This document shows, in pieces, positions 1 through 6,870 of a stretch of 15,187 nucleotides of DNA. The position numbers and the translations under genes were made by a program. The stretch comes from SIG710 sp045595425 (GTDB taxonomy: Bacteria > Bacillota > Clostridia > Oscillospirales > CAG-272), in contig JAZOAL010000110.1 of assembly GCA_045595425.1 (NCBI GenBank), positions 1 to 15,187 of the forward strand. Direction: 5' to 3'. Position 1 is the first letter of the stretch, and each line of letters begins with the position of its first letter. Below the pieces are notes generated by a model. That model made no database searches, was not told the DNA's origin, and was given only the letters and a program-made list of their open reading frames with translations.

Positions 1-115
1 AAAACTTTTTAAAAAAACCCTTGCCCATAAAATTTTTTGGGATTCTAAAGACCTTTTTCCAAAAAGGTCTTTAGCGGGGTTTGGGGCAGAGCCCTATGCC
101 GATAAATTATTGTTT
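1..115 (-). repeat. Dispersed palindromic repeat, partly cut by window edge
   Basis: AT-rich tract with a perfect 14-bp inverted repeat (45-58 against 61-74, 2-nt centre), then a G-rich stretch and a small GGGC-aga-GCCC hairpin (84-94). It ends in a 15-mer (101-115) that is the exact reverse complement of 8107-8121. Read on the minus strand the order is AT border, GGGCTCTGCCC-like hairpin, CCCCGC, long AT/GC palindrome. From memory this resembles dispersed repeats common in Oscillospiraceae genomes; I could not search for other copies. It lies just beyond the fba terminator, so it may be transcribed only by read-through. The left boundary is unknown. Confidence 0.55.
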
Positions 116-135
116 TACGCGGCAATATTATTTAA

Positions 136-159
136 AACGGAGCGGCAAGCCGCTCCGTT
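136..159 (-). terminator. Rho-independent terminator of fba
   Basis: Perfect 10-bp stem (136-145 with 150-159) around a 4-nt loop. On the minus strand the right arm runs into TTTTAAATAATA, a U-rich tail. It starts 16 nt beyond the aldolase stop codon, the expected place for its terminator. Confidence 0.85.
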
Positions 160-175
160 AAGATTAAGTTTGAAA

Positions 176-1135
176 TCAAAGAGTGCCGGCAGAGCCAAGA
201 ACATTAACGATCTTGTGCTTAACCATCTTCTTAACCTCTTCGCGGGCAACAGAGAGGTATCCTCTGGGGTCGAATACGGAGGGCTCGTTTGCGAACACAC
301 GACGGATACCTGCGGTAAGAGCAACGCGGATATCGGAGTCGATATTGATCTTACAAACTGCCATCTTTGCAGCCTGACGGAGCTGTTCCTCGGGAATACC
401 TACAGCATCGGGCATCTTGCCGCCGAGAGCATTGATCTCAGCAACCAGATCCTGGGGAACGCTGGATGCACCGTGAAGAACGATGGGAAATTCAGGAAGT
501 CTCTTCTCGATCTCCTCAAGAATATCAAAACGAAGCGGAGGGGGAACGAGAATACCCTTCTCATTTCTTGTGCACTGCTTGGGTGTGAACTTAAATGCGC
601 CGTGAGATGTCCCGATAGATATAGCGAGGGAGTCAACGCCTGTGCGTGTAACGAAATCCTCAACCTCCTCGGGACGTGTATAGGAAGAGTGCTCTGCAAC
701 AACGTCATCCTCAACGCCTGCAAGAACGCCCAGCTCGCCTTCAACAACAACGCCGCGCTCATGAGCGTATTCAACAACCTTCTTTGTGAGGGCGATATTA
801 TCCTCATAAGCATGGTGAGAGCCGTCGATCATAACGGAAGTAAAGCCTCCGTCGATACAAGCCTTGCAGATCTCAAAATCTGCGCCGTGGTCAAGATGGA
901 GAGCGAGATCAACGCCGCTGTCCTTAATCGCTGCCTGAGCAAGAGCAACAAGATACTCATGCTTTGCATACTTTCTTGCGCCTGCGGAAACCTGGAGAAT
1001 AACAGGGGACTTTGTTTCCTCTGCGGCTTCTGTGATAGCCTGGATGATCTCCATGTTGTTTATGTTGAATGCGCCGATAGCGTATCCGCCGGCATAAGCC
1101 TTTTTGAACATTTCCTTGGTTGTAACAAGTGCCAT
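176..1135 (-). CDS. fba: Class II fructose-1,6-bisphosphate aldolase
   Basis: Cytoplasmic zinc-dependent aldolase of glycolysis and gluconeogenesis, interconverting fructose-1,6-bisphosphate with dihydroxyacetone phosphate and glyceraldehyde-3-phosphate. The 319-residue protein shows the class II TIM-barrel signatures in order: LHLDHGADFE (79-88, catalytic Asp82 and zinc ligand His83), VEGELG (131-136), SIGTSHGAFKF with zinc ligand His178, VLHGASS with zinc ligand His221, and NIDSDIR (264-270) for phosphate binding. Length and motifs match the longer class IIB-type enzymes. The MALVTT start is preceded by AAGGAG at 1143-1148 with 7-nt spacing, so in-frame upstream codons were rejected. A promoter at 1176-1204 and a terminator at 136-159 suggest a single-gene transcript, although read-through from mazF is possible. 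Identification is firm. Confidence 0.97.
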   Translation of the reverse strand: MALVTTKEMFKKAYAGGYAIGAFNINNMEIIQAITEAAEETKSPVILQVSAGARKYAKHEYLVALAQAAIKDSGVDLALHLDHGADFEICKACIDGGFTSVMIDGSHHAYEDNIALTKKVVEYAHERGVVVEGELGVLAGVEDDVVAEHSSYTRPEEVEDFVTRTGVDSLAISIGTSHGAFKFTPKQCTRNEKGILVPPPLRFDILEEIEKRLPEFPIVLHGASSVPQDLVAEINALGGKMPDAVGIPEEQLRQAAKMAVCKINIDSDIRVALTAGIRRVFANEPSVFDPRGYLSVAREEVKKMVKHKIVNVLGSAGTL

Positions 1136-1175
1136 TTTTCTACTCCTTAGATTTTTAAAAATTTCAAACATTATT

Positions 1176-1204
1176 ATTTTAACACGAAACATTTACAAAA
1201 TCAA
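1176..1204 (-). promoter_or_regulatory. Predicted sigma-A promoter of fba
   Basis: On the minus strand: -35 TTGATT (1199-1204), 17-nt spacer, -10 TAAAAT (1176-1181). Transcription would start near 1169, giving a leader of about 30 nt that contains the AAGGAG site. This is a consensus match only. Confidence 0.65.
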
Positions 1205-1261
1205 GGTTTTGAAAGAAATTTATGTTAATTTTTTGTGGATTTTACGTCTTTCCAGGTAAAA

Positions 1262-1657
1262 TCAAGCCAAAACTGTACCGTCGGGAGTGTCATTCGGCAG
1301 ATTTGCACCGTCTCCTCCGAGCCCGAAGCTGACAGCGATCGCGTTATTCACCGCCACCATCATTTCATCGTCAAGATGACCCATTTTTTCACCCAGGCGG
1401 CGCTTATCAAGGGTTCTGACCTGCTCAAGAAGTATCACCGAATCCTTAGAAAGCCCCACCTTGTCCGCATAAACATCTATATGAGTGGGCAAGCGTGTCT
1501 TCCCCATTCGGCTGGTTATTGCCGCCGCAATGACGGTTGGACTGTATCTGTTGCCGACATCATTCTGTATTATAAGGACGGGCCTCATGCCCCCCTGTTC
1601 AGAGCCCACAACAGGGCTCAGATCAGCATAATAAATATCTCCGCGTTTAACGCTCAT
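1262..1657 (-). CDS. mazF: MazF/EndoA-family endoribonuclease toxin
   Basis: 131-residue PemK/MazF-fold protein, very close in sequence to Bacillus subtilis EndoA, a ribosome-independent endoribonuclease that cleaves mRNA at a short U-rich site. Visible signatures: VKRGDIYYADL (3-13), VVGSEQGGMRPVLIIQND (16-33) with the catalytic arginine at 25, AAIT with the catalytic threonine at 48, LPTH (57-60), and SVILLEQVRTLDKRRL (73-88). The tail is about 15 residues longer than EndoA. The start is set by GGGAGGA five bases before ATG 1657; an in-frame TTG at 1696 lacks such a site. No MazE-like antitoxin precedes it: in the ~290 nt to the next gene the minus strand offers nothing better than about 30 codons. 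It lies upstream of fba with no clear terminator between. The family call is firm; the cut site and cellular role are unknown. Confidence 0.93.
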   Translation of the reverse strand: MSVKRGDIYYADLSPVVGSEQGGMRPVLIIQNDVGNRYSPTVIAAAITSRMGKTRLPTHIDVYADKVGLSKDSVILLEQVRTLDKRRLGEKMGHLDDEMMVAVNNAIAVSFGLGGDGANLPNDTPDGTVLA

Positions 1658-1786
1658 TTTTTCCTCCCATTCTTCAAATCTTTGCGCGTCTGTCAAAGAC
1701 GGTTTTGCCTTACGTTATTATTTTTACCGAACGCCGCTTACCTTAATCAGCAGACGGAATTTTTCTCTTTGGGATTTTTTAACACA

Positions 1787-1804
1787 GGTACAAGTATGCG
1801 TACC
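1787..1804. other. Inverted repeat in the mazF/lipoprotein intergenic region
   Basis: GGTAC and GTACC arms (1787-1791, 1800-1804) with an 8-nt centre, in the gene-free stretch 1658-1949 between divergent genes. It could be an operator for mazF or chance. The rest of the gap holds the lipoprotein promoter and, on the minus strand, no convincing promoter and no convincing ORF. Confidence 0.25.
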
Positions 1805-1862
1805 ACTAATAGGATATTTCCTTTTTTGACAGAAGGTGACACCACTTTTTGTCGAATTGCTA

Positions 1863-1891
1863 TTGACCGAAAAGAAAAATGTTGGTATAAT
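1863..1891 (+). promoter_or_regulatory. Predicted sigma-A promoter of the 1950-2645 lipoprotein
   Basis: -35 TTGACC (1863-1868), 17-nt spacer, -10 TATAAT (1886-1891). Transcription start expected near 1898, about 50 nt before the ATG. Near-consensus. Confidence 0.75.
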
Positions 1892-1949
1892 AATTTATGT
1901 TGACAATAAAACGGCATATTACACTGCGGATTTTTTGTGGGAGGAAGGC

Positions 1950-2645
1950 ATGAATAAAAAAAGTTTCAAAGCACTGATGCTGTTCTTTATAATTCTGATA
2001 TGCTTTCAGTCCTGTTCTTTTAAAGAAATGATCGAATCGGGCACTGAGGATTATTCAAACGAACCCGTTATCGACAGTGCAGCGGAAGACGATGATGTAG
2101 TCTCGGAGCTCTCGGAAATAATCTACGCGCTGACAATAGACTCTCTGACCCTGCCCGGTTTTTCCGACACCTCGTCCGCCATTTCAAAATGCGGAGATTC
2201 TCTTCTTAATCACCTTCTCACAACAAATTATTCCCGCTTCAGCGGAAGCACCGAAGCCCTCCAAAAAGCCGCAAAGGAATATCCTCATCTCGGTATAACA
2301 GCCGCCATCGGAAAAGGAGACTATGAGGGCGCTCTCTATAAATATTTTAACCATGGCGGAAACATCAGGCACAGCGATACTTCCCGCTTCAGATATCTTT
2401 CAAAGATAGAAGCATATATCCCCGCGGTTCAGGCGCAGGCAAACAGCTTTGAGCTTGACATCGTTTCAATCGATGAAACGCAAAGCACCTATCGAATGAC
2501 CTTTTACTGTACCGACGGAGAAGAGGTATCTCCCGAATACTATGCCATTTTCGTAAAACGCGAGAACAGCAGCTGCTATATCCAATCGATCGAACAGGTC
2601 GCAAGCGAAAAGGTGAGCTACAGTATTCCTGCGGTGTTTTCCTAA
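1950..2645 (+). CDS. Putative lipoprotein of unknown function
   Basis: 231 residues. The N-terminus MNKKSFK is followed by a hydrophobic segment (8-19) and Cys22, a type II signal peptide pattern, though the lipobox (F-Q-S-C) is weaker than the usual L-A/S-G-C. After lipidation the mature protein would sit on the outer face of the membrane. The acidic linker (about 28-50, rich in E, D and S) precedes a domain of about 170 residues: first a helical-looking part (about 55-130), then alternating segments ending in aromatic strands (YRMTFYC, YYAIFVKR). I recognise no known domain or catalytic motif. The start is chosen by GGAGG at 1940-1944; upstream in-frame codons have no such site and would bury the signal peptide. 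It has its own promoter and 3' hairpin, so it is probably monocistronic. Confidence 0.8.
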   Translation: MNKKSFKALMLFFIILICFQSCSFKEMIESGTEDYSNEPVIDSAAEDDDVVSELSEIIYALTIDSLTLPGFSDTSSAISKCGDSLLNHLLTTNYSRFSGSTEALQKAAKEYPHLGITAAIGKGDYEGALYKYFNHGGNIRHSDTSRFRYLSKIEAYIPAVQAQANSFELDIVSIDETQSTYRMTFYCTDGEEVSPEYYAIFVKRENSSCYIQSIEQVASEKVSYSIPAVFS

Positions 2646-2654
2646 AAGAACGAA

Positions 2655-2696
2655 ATAACGGGGTTGCTGCGCCTGTCGGCGCTGCAACCCCGTTAT
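2655..2696 (+). terminator. Long GC-rich hairpin after the lipoprotein gene
   Basis: 13-bp perfect outer stem (2655-2667 with 2684-2696), one T-T mismatch, then a 5-bp inner stem GCGCC/GGCGC around a TGTC loop. It begins 10 nt after the stop codon. Position and strength fit a terminator, but no T-run follows (next bases AATATGACC), so it may act as an mRNA 3'-end stabiliser or terminate weakly. Confidence 0.6.
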
Positions 2697-2752
2697 AATA
2701 TGACCAAAAATGTCCTCATTTTGCCCAAATTGTTAAAATGTCGCTTTATCAC

Positions 2753-2781
2753 TTGCATATTGGAGAGATTTGATATATAAT
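2753..2781 (+). promoter_or_regulatory. Predicted sigma-A promoter of the murD operon
   Basis: -35 TTGCAT (2753-2758), 17-nt spacer, -10 TATAAT (2776-2781). Transcription start expected near 2788, about 26 nt before the murD ATG. Confidence 0.72.
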
Positions 2782-2813
2782 ATTATGGAATATTATTTTT
2801 TGGGGGACAGAGC

Positions 2814-4238
2814 ATGAGTCTTTGCAAAGAGCTTGACAAAAGAATTAAAAACGGCACCATAACAGTGCTTGGCATAGGAATTTCAAACCGTCCGCTGATA
2901 GATTATCTGCTGGAGCGCGGCGCGCGCGTCACCGCAAGAGACAAGAAAACCTATGATGCGCTGATGCCCCATTCAAAAGAGCTTGAAGAAAGGGGAGTAA
3001 AGCTCATTCTCGGTGATGATTATCTCGAGGGCATTGACGAGGATGTTATTTTTCGGGCTCCGGGCATTCGTCCAGACCTGACGCAGATCGATGCCGCCGT
3101 CAGAAAAGGAGCTCTGCTGACCTCCGAAATGGAATTATTTTTTGAGCTGACTCCCGCAACCGTTCTCGCAATCACGGGCAGTGACGGAAAGACCACAACC
3201 ACCACTCTTACATATAAAATTCTTGAAGCCGAGCTTAAAAAGAACGGCAAGGGCAAGGTCTGGGTAGGCGGCAACATCGGTGCGCCTCTTCTTCCCCATG
3301 TGAAAGAAATGACAGAAAACGACTTTGCGGTGGTTGAGCTTTCAAGCTTTCAGCTTTTCACCATGCGCCGTTCACCCTCCCGCGCCATAATGACAAATGT
3401 GACCCCAAATCACCTTGACTGGCACAGCGATATGGACGAATACATCGAAGCCAAATGCAATATTTGCCGTCATTCTCCCATTTCTCATATCACTGTCAAT
3501 TCAGAGAATGAGATCACTGCCGAGATAGGCAGAAATTCAGATATGCACGTTACATTTTTCTCCTCAAAACGAACAGATTTCGCCTTTGTCACCCATATGA
3601 AGGTGAACGCAAGCGCGATATATGAGAAAAACGGATATATCACCTTTTCAGACGGTAAGACCGAAGAGCAGATCATTAAAACCGAGGATATCAAGCTCCC
3701 CGGCAGGCATAATGTTGAAAACTACATGGCGGCGATCTCCATAACGCGCGGTTTGGTATCAAACGAGACTATAGATGAGATCGCAAAGACCTTCTGCGGT
3801 GTTGCCCACAGGCTGGAATTTGTCCGCGAGCTTGACGGCATCAAATATTACAACAGCTCGATCGATTCCAGCCCTACAAGAACGGCGGCAGCACTTTCGG
3901 CACTGCGCGAAAAGCCCATAGTCATCTGCGGCGGCTACGATAAGCAGATCCCCTTCGAGCCCCTCGCTGATGCGCTCTCCGAAAAAGCCAAAAAGATCAT
4001 TCTGACCGGGGCAACCGCACCCAAGATAAAGGCGGCACTGCTTGCTTGTCCCACTTTTGACCCCGGAGCCCTGCCCGTCATAGAAAAAAGCGATTTTGAA
4101 GAAGCCGTTAAAGCCGCAAGGGATGCGGCAGAGTGCGGTGATACCGTACTGCTCTCCCCCGCTTGTGCAAGCTTTGACGCATTCCCTAATTTTGAAATGC
4201 GCGGCAACCGTTTCAAAGAGATCGTAAACGCTTTTTAA
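2814..4238 (+). CDS. murD: UDP-N-acetylmuramoyl-L-alanine--D-glutamate ligase
   Basis: Cytoplasmic ATP-dependent Mur ligase that adds D-glutamate to UDP-MurNAc-L-Ala in peptidoglycan synthesis. The 474 residues show the N-terminal UDP-binding domain (VLGIGISN, 18-25), the P-loop TGSDGKTTTT (121-130, Lys126), NVTPNHLDW (195-203), Lys214 in the position of the carbamylated lysine, the HRLEFV hinge (332-337), GGYDK (373-377), and LSPACASFDAFPNFEMRG (447-464). The segment 345-357 reads YYNSSIDSSPTRT where textbook MurD has NDSKATN, so the lysine there is not conserved. ATG 2814 follows a GGGGGA site with 7-nt spacing. First gene of the operon; murI, which supplies its D-glutamate, begins 18 nt downstream. 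Confidence 0.96.
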   Translation: MSLCKELDKRIKNGTITVLGIGISNRPLIDYLLERGARVTARDKKTYDALMPHSKELEERGVKLILGDDYLEGIDEDVIFRAPGIRPDLTQIDAAVRKGALLTSEMELFFELTPATVLAITGSDGKTTTTTLTYKILEAELKKNGKGKVWVGGNIGAPLLPHVKEMTENDFAVVELSSFQLFTMRRSPSRAIMTNVTPNHLDWHSDMDEYIEAKCNICRHSPISHITVNSENEITAEIGRNSDMHVTFFSSKRTDFAFVTHMKVNASAIYEKNGYITFSDGKTEEQIIKTEDIKLPGRHNVENYMAAISITRGLVSNETIDEIAKTFCGVAHRLEFVRELDGIKYYNSSIDSSPTRTAAALSALREKPIVICGGYDKQIPFEPLADALSEKAKKIILTGATAPKIKAALLACPTFDPGALPVIEKSDFEEAVKAARDAAECGDTVLLSPACASFDAFPNFEMRGNRFKEIVNAF

Positions 4239-4256
4239 GCGCAGAGGAATATTAAA

Positions 4257-5042
4257 ATGATAGATAATAAAAGACCCATCGGTGTTTTCGATTCGGGTAT
4301 AGGGGGAGTCAGCGTACTACGCGAGCTTGCCGCTCTTGCCCCATATGAAAATGTGATATATTACGGCGATTCAAAAAATGCACCCTACGGCGAAAAATCG
4401 GCTGAAGAGGTTCGCGACCTGACCTTCGATGCGGTCAAAAAGCTGATCGATCTTGGGGCAAAGGCTCTCGTTGTTGCTTGCAATACAGCAACAGGAGCGG
4501 CGGTCAGAAGCCTCCGTCAAATGTACGAAGATATGCCCATCGTGGGCATTGAGCCTGCAATAAAACCCGCGGTTCTCTGGGGTGAAAACGGACTTTGCAA
4601 AACCGACGGCAGTTCAAAAATTCTGGTCATGGCAACTCCGGTCACGATCTCACAGCCAAAATTTGCCCATCTTATGGAAGAATATAAGGGCAGAGCCGAT
4701 ATCTCCCCCCTCCCCTGCCCCCATCTCGCAGAGCTTATCGAAAAGGGCGATCCCGACTCCGCAGAGATCAAAGAATATCTGAAAAACCTGCTTAAACCTT
4801 ATGCGGCTTTTGATTCGGTCGTGCTCGGTTGTACACATTACCCCTTCGTAAAAAAGCATATAGAAGCGATTCTTCCGAAAGCAAAGATTTTTGACGGCGG
4901 GGGCGGAACGGCAAAGGAAGCCATCCGCAGAATAGAAGCGGCAGGATTGGCAAACGAAAAAAAGGAAAAAGGAAAGATCACCTTCATATCAAGCAGGGAA
5001 GGAGAAACTCTCGATCTTTACCGCAAATTTTTTGAAATGTAA
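4257..5042 (+). CDS. murI: Glutamate racemase
   Basis: Cofactor-independent racemase producing D-glutamate from L-glutamate for peptidoglycan. 261 residues, normal for the family. IGVFDSGIGGVSVL (8-21) carries the conserved Asp12-Ser13; YYGDSKNAPYGEKS (35-48); catalytic Cys75 in VACNTATG (73-80); second catalytic Cys192 with His194 in LGCTHYPF (190-197). A GAGGA site lies about 10 nt before ATG 4257. The gap from murD is 18 nt and to the next gene 17 nt, so it is co-transcribed with murD, the enzyme that uses its product. Firm identification. Confidence 0.97.
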   Translation: MIDNKRPIGVFDSGIGGVSVLRELAALAPYENVIYYGDSKNAPYGEKSAEEVRDLTFDAVKKLIDLGAKALVVACNTATGAAVRSLRQMYEDMPIVGIEPAIKPAVLWGENGLCKTDGSSKILVMATPVTISQPKFAHLMEEYKGRADISPLPCPHLAELIEKGDPDSAEIKEYLKNLLKPYAAFDSVVLGCTHYPFVKKHIEAILPKAKIFDGGGGTAKEAIRRIEAAGLANEKKEKGKITFISSREGETLDLYRKFFEM

Positions 5043-5059
5043 ACCGAAAGGAAAAATAA

Positions 5060-6319
5060 ATGCAATTCTCGGAAAAAATTTTAAGGCTTGACGATGAGGC
5101 GGAGATGGCTCTGAAGGAGCATTTTGACCGCATCGACAGCGTCTCTTTTGCAAACACAAATAAGATCATGGAATCCTTTATGGAGCACCGCGTTTCGGAC
5201 GTAATGTTCAATCCCACCAGCGGTTACGGATATGATGACAAGGGCAGAGACACGCTTGACGAGATTTGGGCTGATGTTATGGGCGCTGAAAGGGCTTTTG
5301 TGCGCCACAATATCGTGAACGGAACTCATGCGCTGACTATCGGAATGTTTGGTCTGCTTCGCCCGGGAGATGTTATGATCTCGGCGGCAGGCAAACCTTA
5401 TGATACTCTTGAAGAGGTTATCGGAATTGCCGGAGATACGGGAAACGGTTCGCTTCGCGATTTCGGCATTGGCTATGAGCAAATCGAGCTAAAGGACGGA
5501 AGGCTCGATTTTGAAGAGATCGGAAAAAGCCTTGAAAAGCACGGCAAGGCGGCAAAGGTGGTTTGGGTTCAGCGTTCAAAGGGTTATCTGAACCGCAGAA
5601 CCCTGACGGTCACCGAGATCGGCGAGCTCTCGGATTTCGTTCATAATATATCCCCGGAAACCTATGTTGTTGTTGACAATTGTTACGGCGAATTTGTTGA
5701 AGACAAAGAGCCTACAGCTCTCGGTGCTGATCTCGTTATCGGCTCGCTCATCAAGAACCCCGGCGGCGGAATGGCGGAGGTCGGTGGCTATATTGCAGGC
5801 AAGGCAAAGGCTGTTGAGCTTGCTTCATACCGTCTCACCTCGGTCGGAACAGGAACCGAGGTCGGCGCAACCCTCGGGCTGAACAAATCCTTTTATAAAG
5901 GCCTTTTCTATGCCCCTCATACCGTTGCGCAAGCTCTGAAAACCGCCCATCTTGCGGCATATATTTTCGAGAGACTCGGTTATGACGTTGAGCCTCACTG
6001 GAATGAGGAACGCAGTGACATCATCCAGCAAATAATAACAGGCTCTCCCGAAGGACTGGTTGCCTTCTGTCAAGGGATCCAGGCGGGCTCTCCCATCGAC
6101 TCCTTCGTTGCACCCGTACCGTGGGCGATGCCCGGCTATCAGGACGAGGTTATCATGGCGGCAGGCGCGTTTACTCAGGGCTCATCTATAGAGATCAGCG
6201 CAGACGGCCCTCTGCGTCCGCCCTACACAGCCTATCTTCAGGGGGGACTCACATATGAAAGCGGCAAGATCGCTATTCTTTCGGCAGCGGACGCAATGCT
6301 CCGCGCAAGCGAAAAATGA
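5060..6319 (+). CDS. Aluminium-resistance/methionine gamma-lyase-like PLP enzyme
   Basis: 419-residue fold-type I PLP-dependent protein of the family named after aluminium resistance and often annotated as methionine gamma-lyase family (B. subtilis YnbB relatives). Visible landmarks: FNPTSGYGYDD (50-60), NIVNGTHALTIG (84-95), the PLP-ring Asp206 in VVVDNCYGEF, and the likely Schiff-base Lys232 in IGSLIKNPGGGMAE (227-240), followed by GGYIAG and TSVGTGTEVG. The family's true substrate is not established to my knowledge, so no specific reaction is claimed. An AAAGGA site is 8 nt before ATG 5060. It is the third gene of the operon; the stop codon TGA overlaps a weak alternative ATG of the next gene. 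Its operon partner nifS is another PLP enzyme acting on a sulfur amino acid, which fits a sulfur role (inference). Confidence 0.9.
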   Translation: MQFSEKILRLDDEAEMALKEHFDRIDSVSFANTNKIMESFMEHRVSDVMFNPTSGYGYDDKGRDTLDEIWADVMGAERAFVRHNIVNGTHALTIGMFGLLRPGDVMISAAGKPYDTLEEVIGIAGDTGNGSLRDFGIGYEQIELKDGRLDFEEIGKSLEKHGKAAKVVWVQRSKGYLNRRTLTVTEIGELSDFVHNISPETYVVVDNCYGEFVEDKEPTALGADLVIGSLIKNPGGGMAEVGGYIAGKAKAVELASYRLTSVGTGTEVGATLGLNKSFYKGLFYAPHTVAQALKTAHLAAYIFERLGYDVEPHWNEERSDIIQQIITGSPEGLVAFCQGIQAGSPIDSFVAPVPWAMPGYQDEVIMAAGAFTQGSSIEISADGPLRPPYTAYLQGGLTYESGKIAILSAADAMLRASEK

Positions 6320-6333
6320 AAAGAGGTATAAAA

Positions 6334-6870
6334 ATGAAAAAATTTAATGCAGTTCTTATCCTTCTTGCTCTTATGCTGTCACTGATAGCATGCTCAAGCA
6401 GCGGCATCGAGGTTCCCGAGGGAATGCAGCTCGTTTCAAGTGATGACGTTGCATATCACCTGTTCGTGCCCGGTGGCTGGATTCCTTCCGAATCAAACGG
6501 AATCTGCGGTGCGTACTATTCTTCAAGCGACAAATCCAGCATAACCATGAGCTCCTTTTATCCCGAAGGTGATATGTTTAGCATCAATGATTACTGGCAG
6601 ACCTGCGAGGCAAGCTACACCGAAACATACAAGAATTTCGTTCTTGAAGAGAAGCCAAAGGACAATGCTTCAAACGCCATGCTCGGCGAAAAGGCCGCGT
6701 TTAAATATGTCTTCACTGCTGACATCGACGGCAAAAGCTATAAATTTATACAGATAGTTACGGTACATGACAATATGTTCTATACCCTAACATATACCTC
6801 CTCAGCGGAAAACTACGCATCTCACCTTGAGGATGTTGAAAAAACGATTTCGGAGTTCAAATTCAAATAA
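6334..6870 (+). CDS. Small lipoprotein, possibly PsbP/DUF1795-like
   Basis: 178 residues. MKKFNAVLILLALMLS plus LIAC gives a textbook lipoprotein signal peptide with Cys20 as the lipid-modified residue, so the mature protein is predicted on the outer membrane face. The mature part (YHLFVPGGWIP, then ITMSSFYPEG, FKYVFTADIDG and FIQIVTVHDNMFYTLTYTS) looks like an all-beta plus helix domain reminiscent of PsbP/DUF1795 proteins; this is a recollection of pattern, not a proven match. ATG 6334 is preferred over ATG 6316 because GAGG lies 8 nt before it and it gives a compact signal peptide. It lies 14 nt after the PLP enzyme and overlaps nifS by one base, so it is tightly built into the operon. Function unknown. 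Confidence 0.85.
   Translation: MKKFNAVLILLALMLSLIACSSSGIEVPEGMQLVSSDDVAYHLFVPGGWIPSESNGICGAYYSSSDKSSITMSSFYPEGDMFSINDYWQTCEASYTETYKNFVLEEKPKDNASNAMLGEKAAFKYVFTADIDGKSYKFIQIVTVHDNMFYTLTYTSSAENYASHLEDVEKTISEFKFK

Noticed and set aside
110..1150. Long open frame on the plus strand across fba, about 346 codons
   Set aside because: Antisense to a clearly conserved aldolase; its composition (many Asn, Cys, Leu) is that of a mirrored coding frame, with no ribosome site or recognisable domain.
1697..1860. A hidden MazE antitoxin gene upstream of mazF
   Set aside because: On the minus strand the longest start-to-stop run I could read is about 32 codons (GTG start, no ribosome site) and it does not resemble MazE.
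1235..1903. Plus-strand open frame of 222 codons across mazF and its upstream gap
   Set aside because: Mostly antisense to mazF, low-complexity composition, no homology I recognise, and the plus-strand promoter lies at its 3' end.
1910..1940. TTGACA at 1910 as promoter of the lipoprotein gene
   Set aside because: No -10 hexamer at 16-18 nt spacing; the pair at 1863/1886 is far better.
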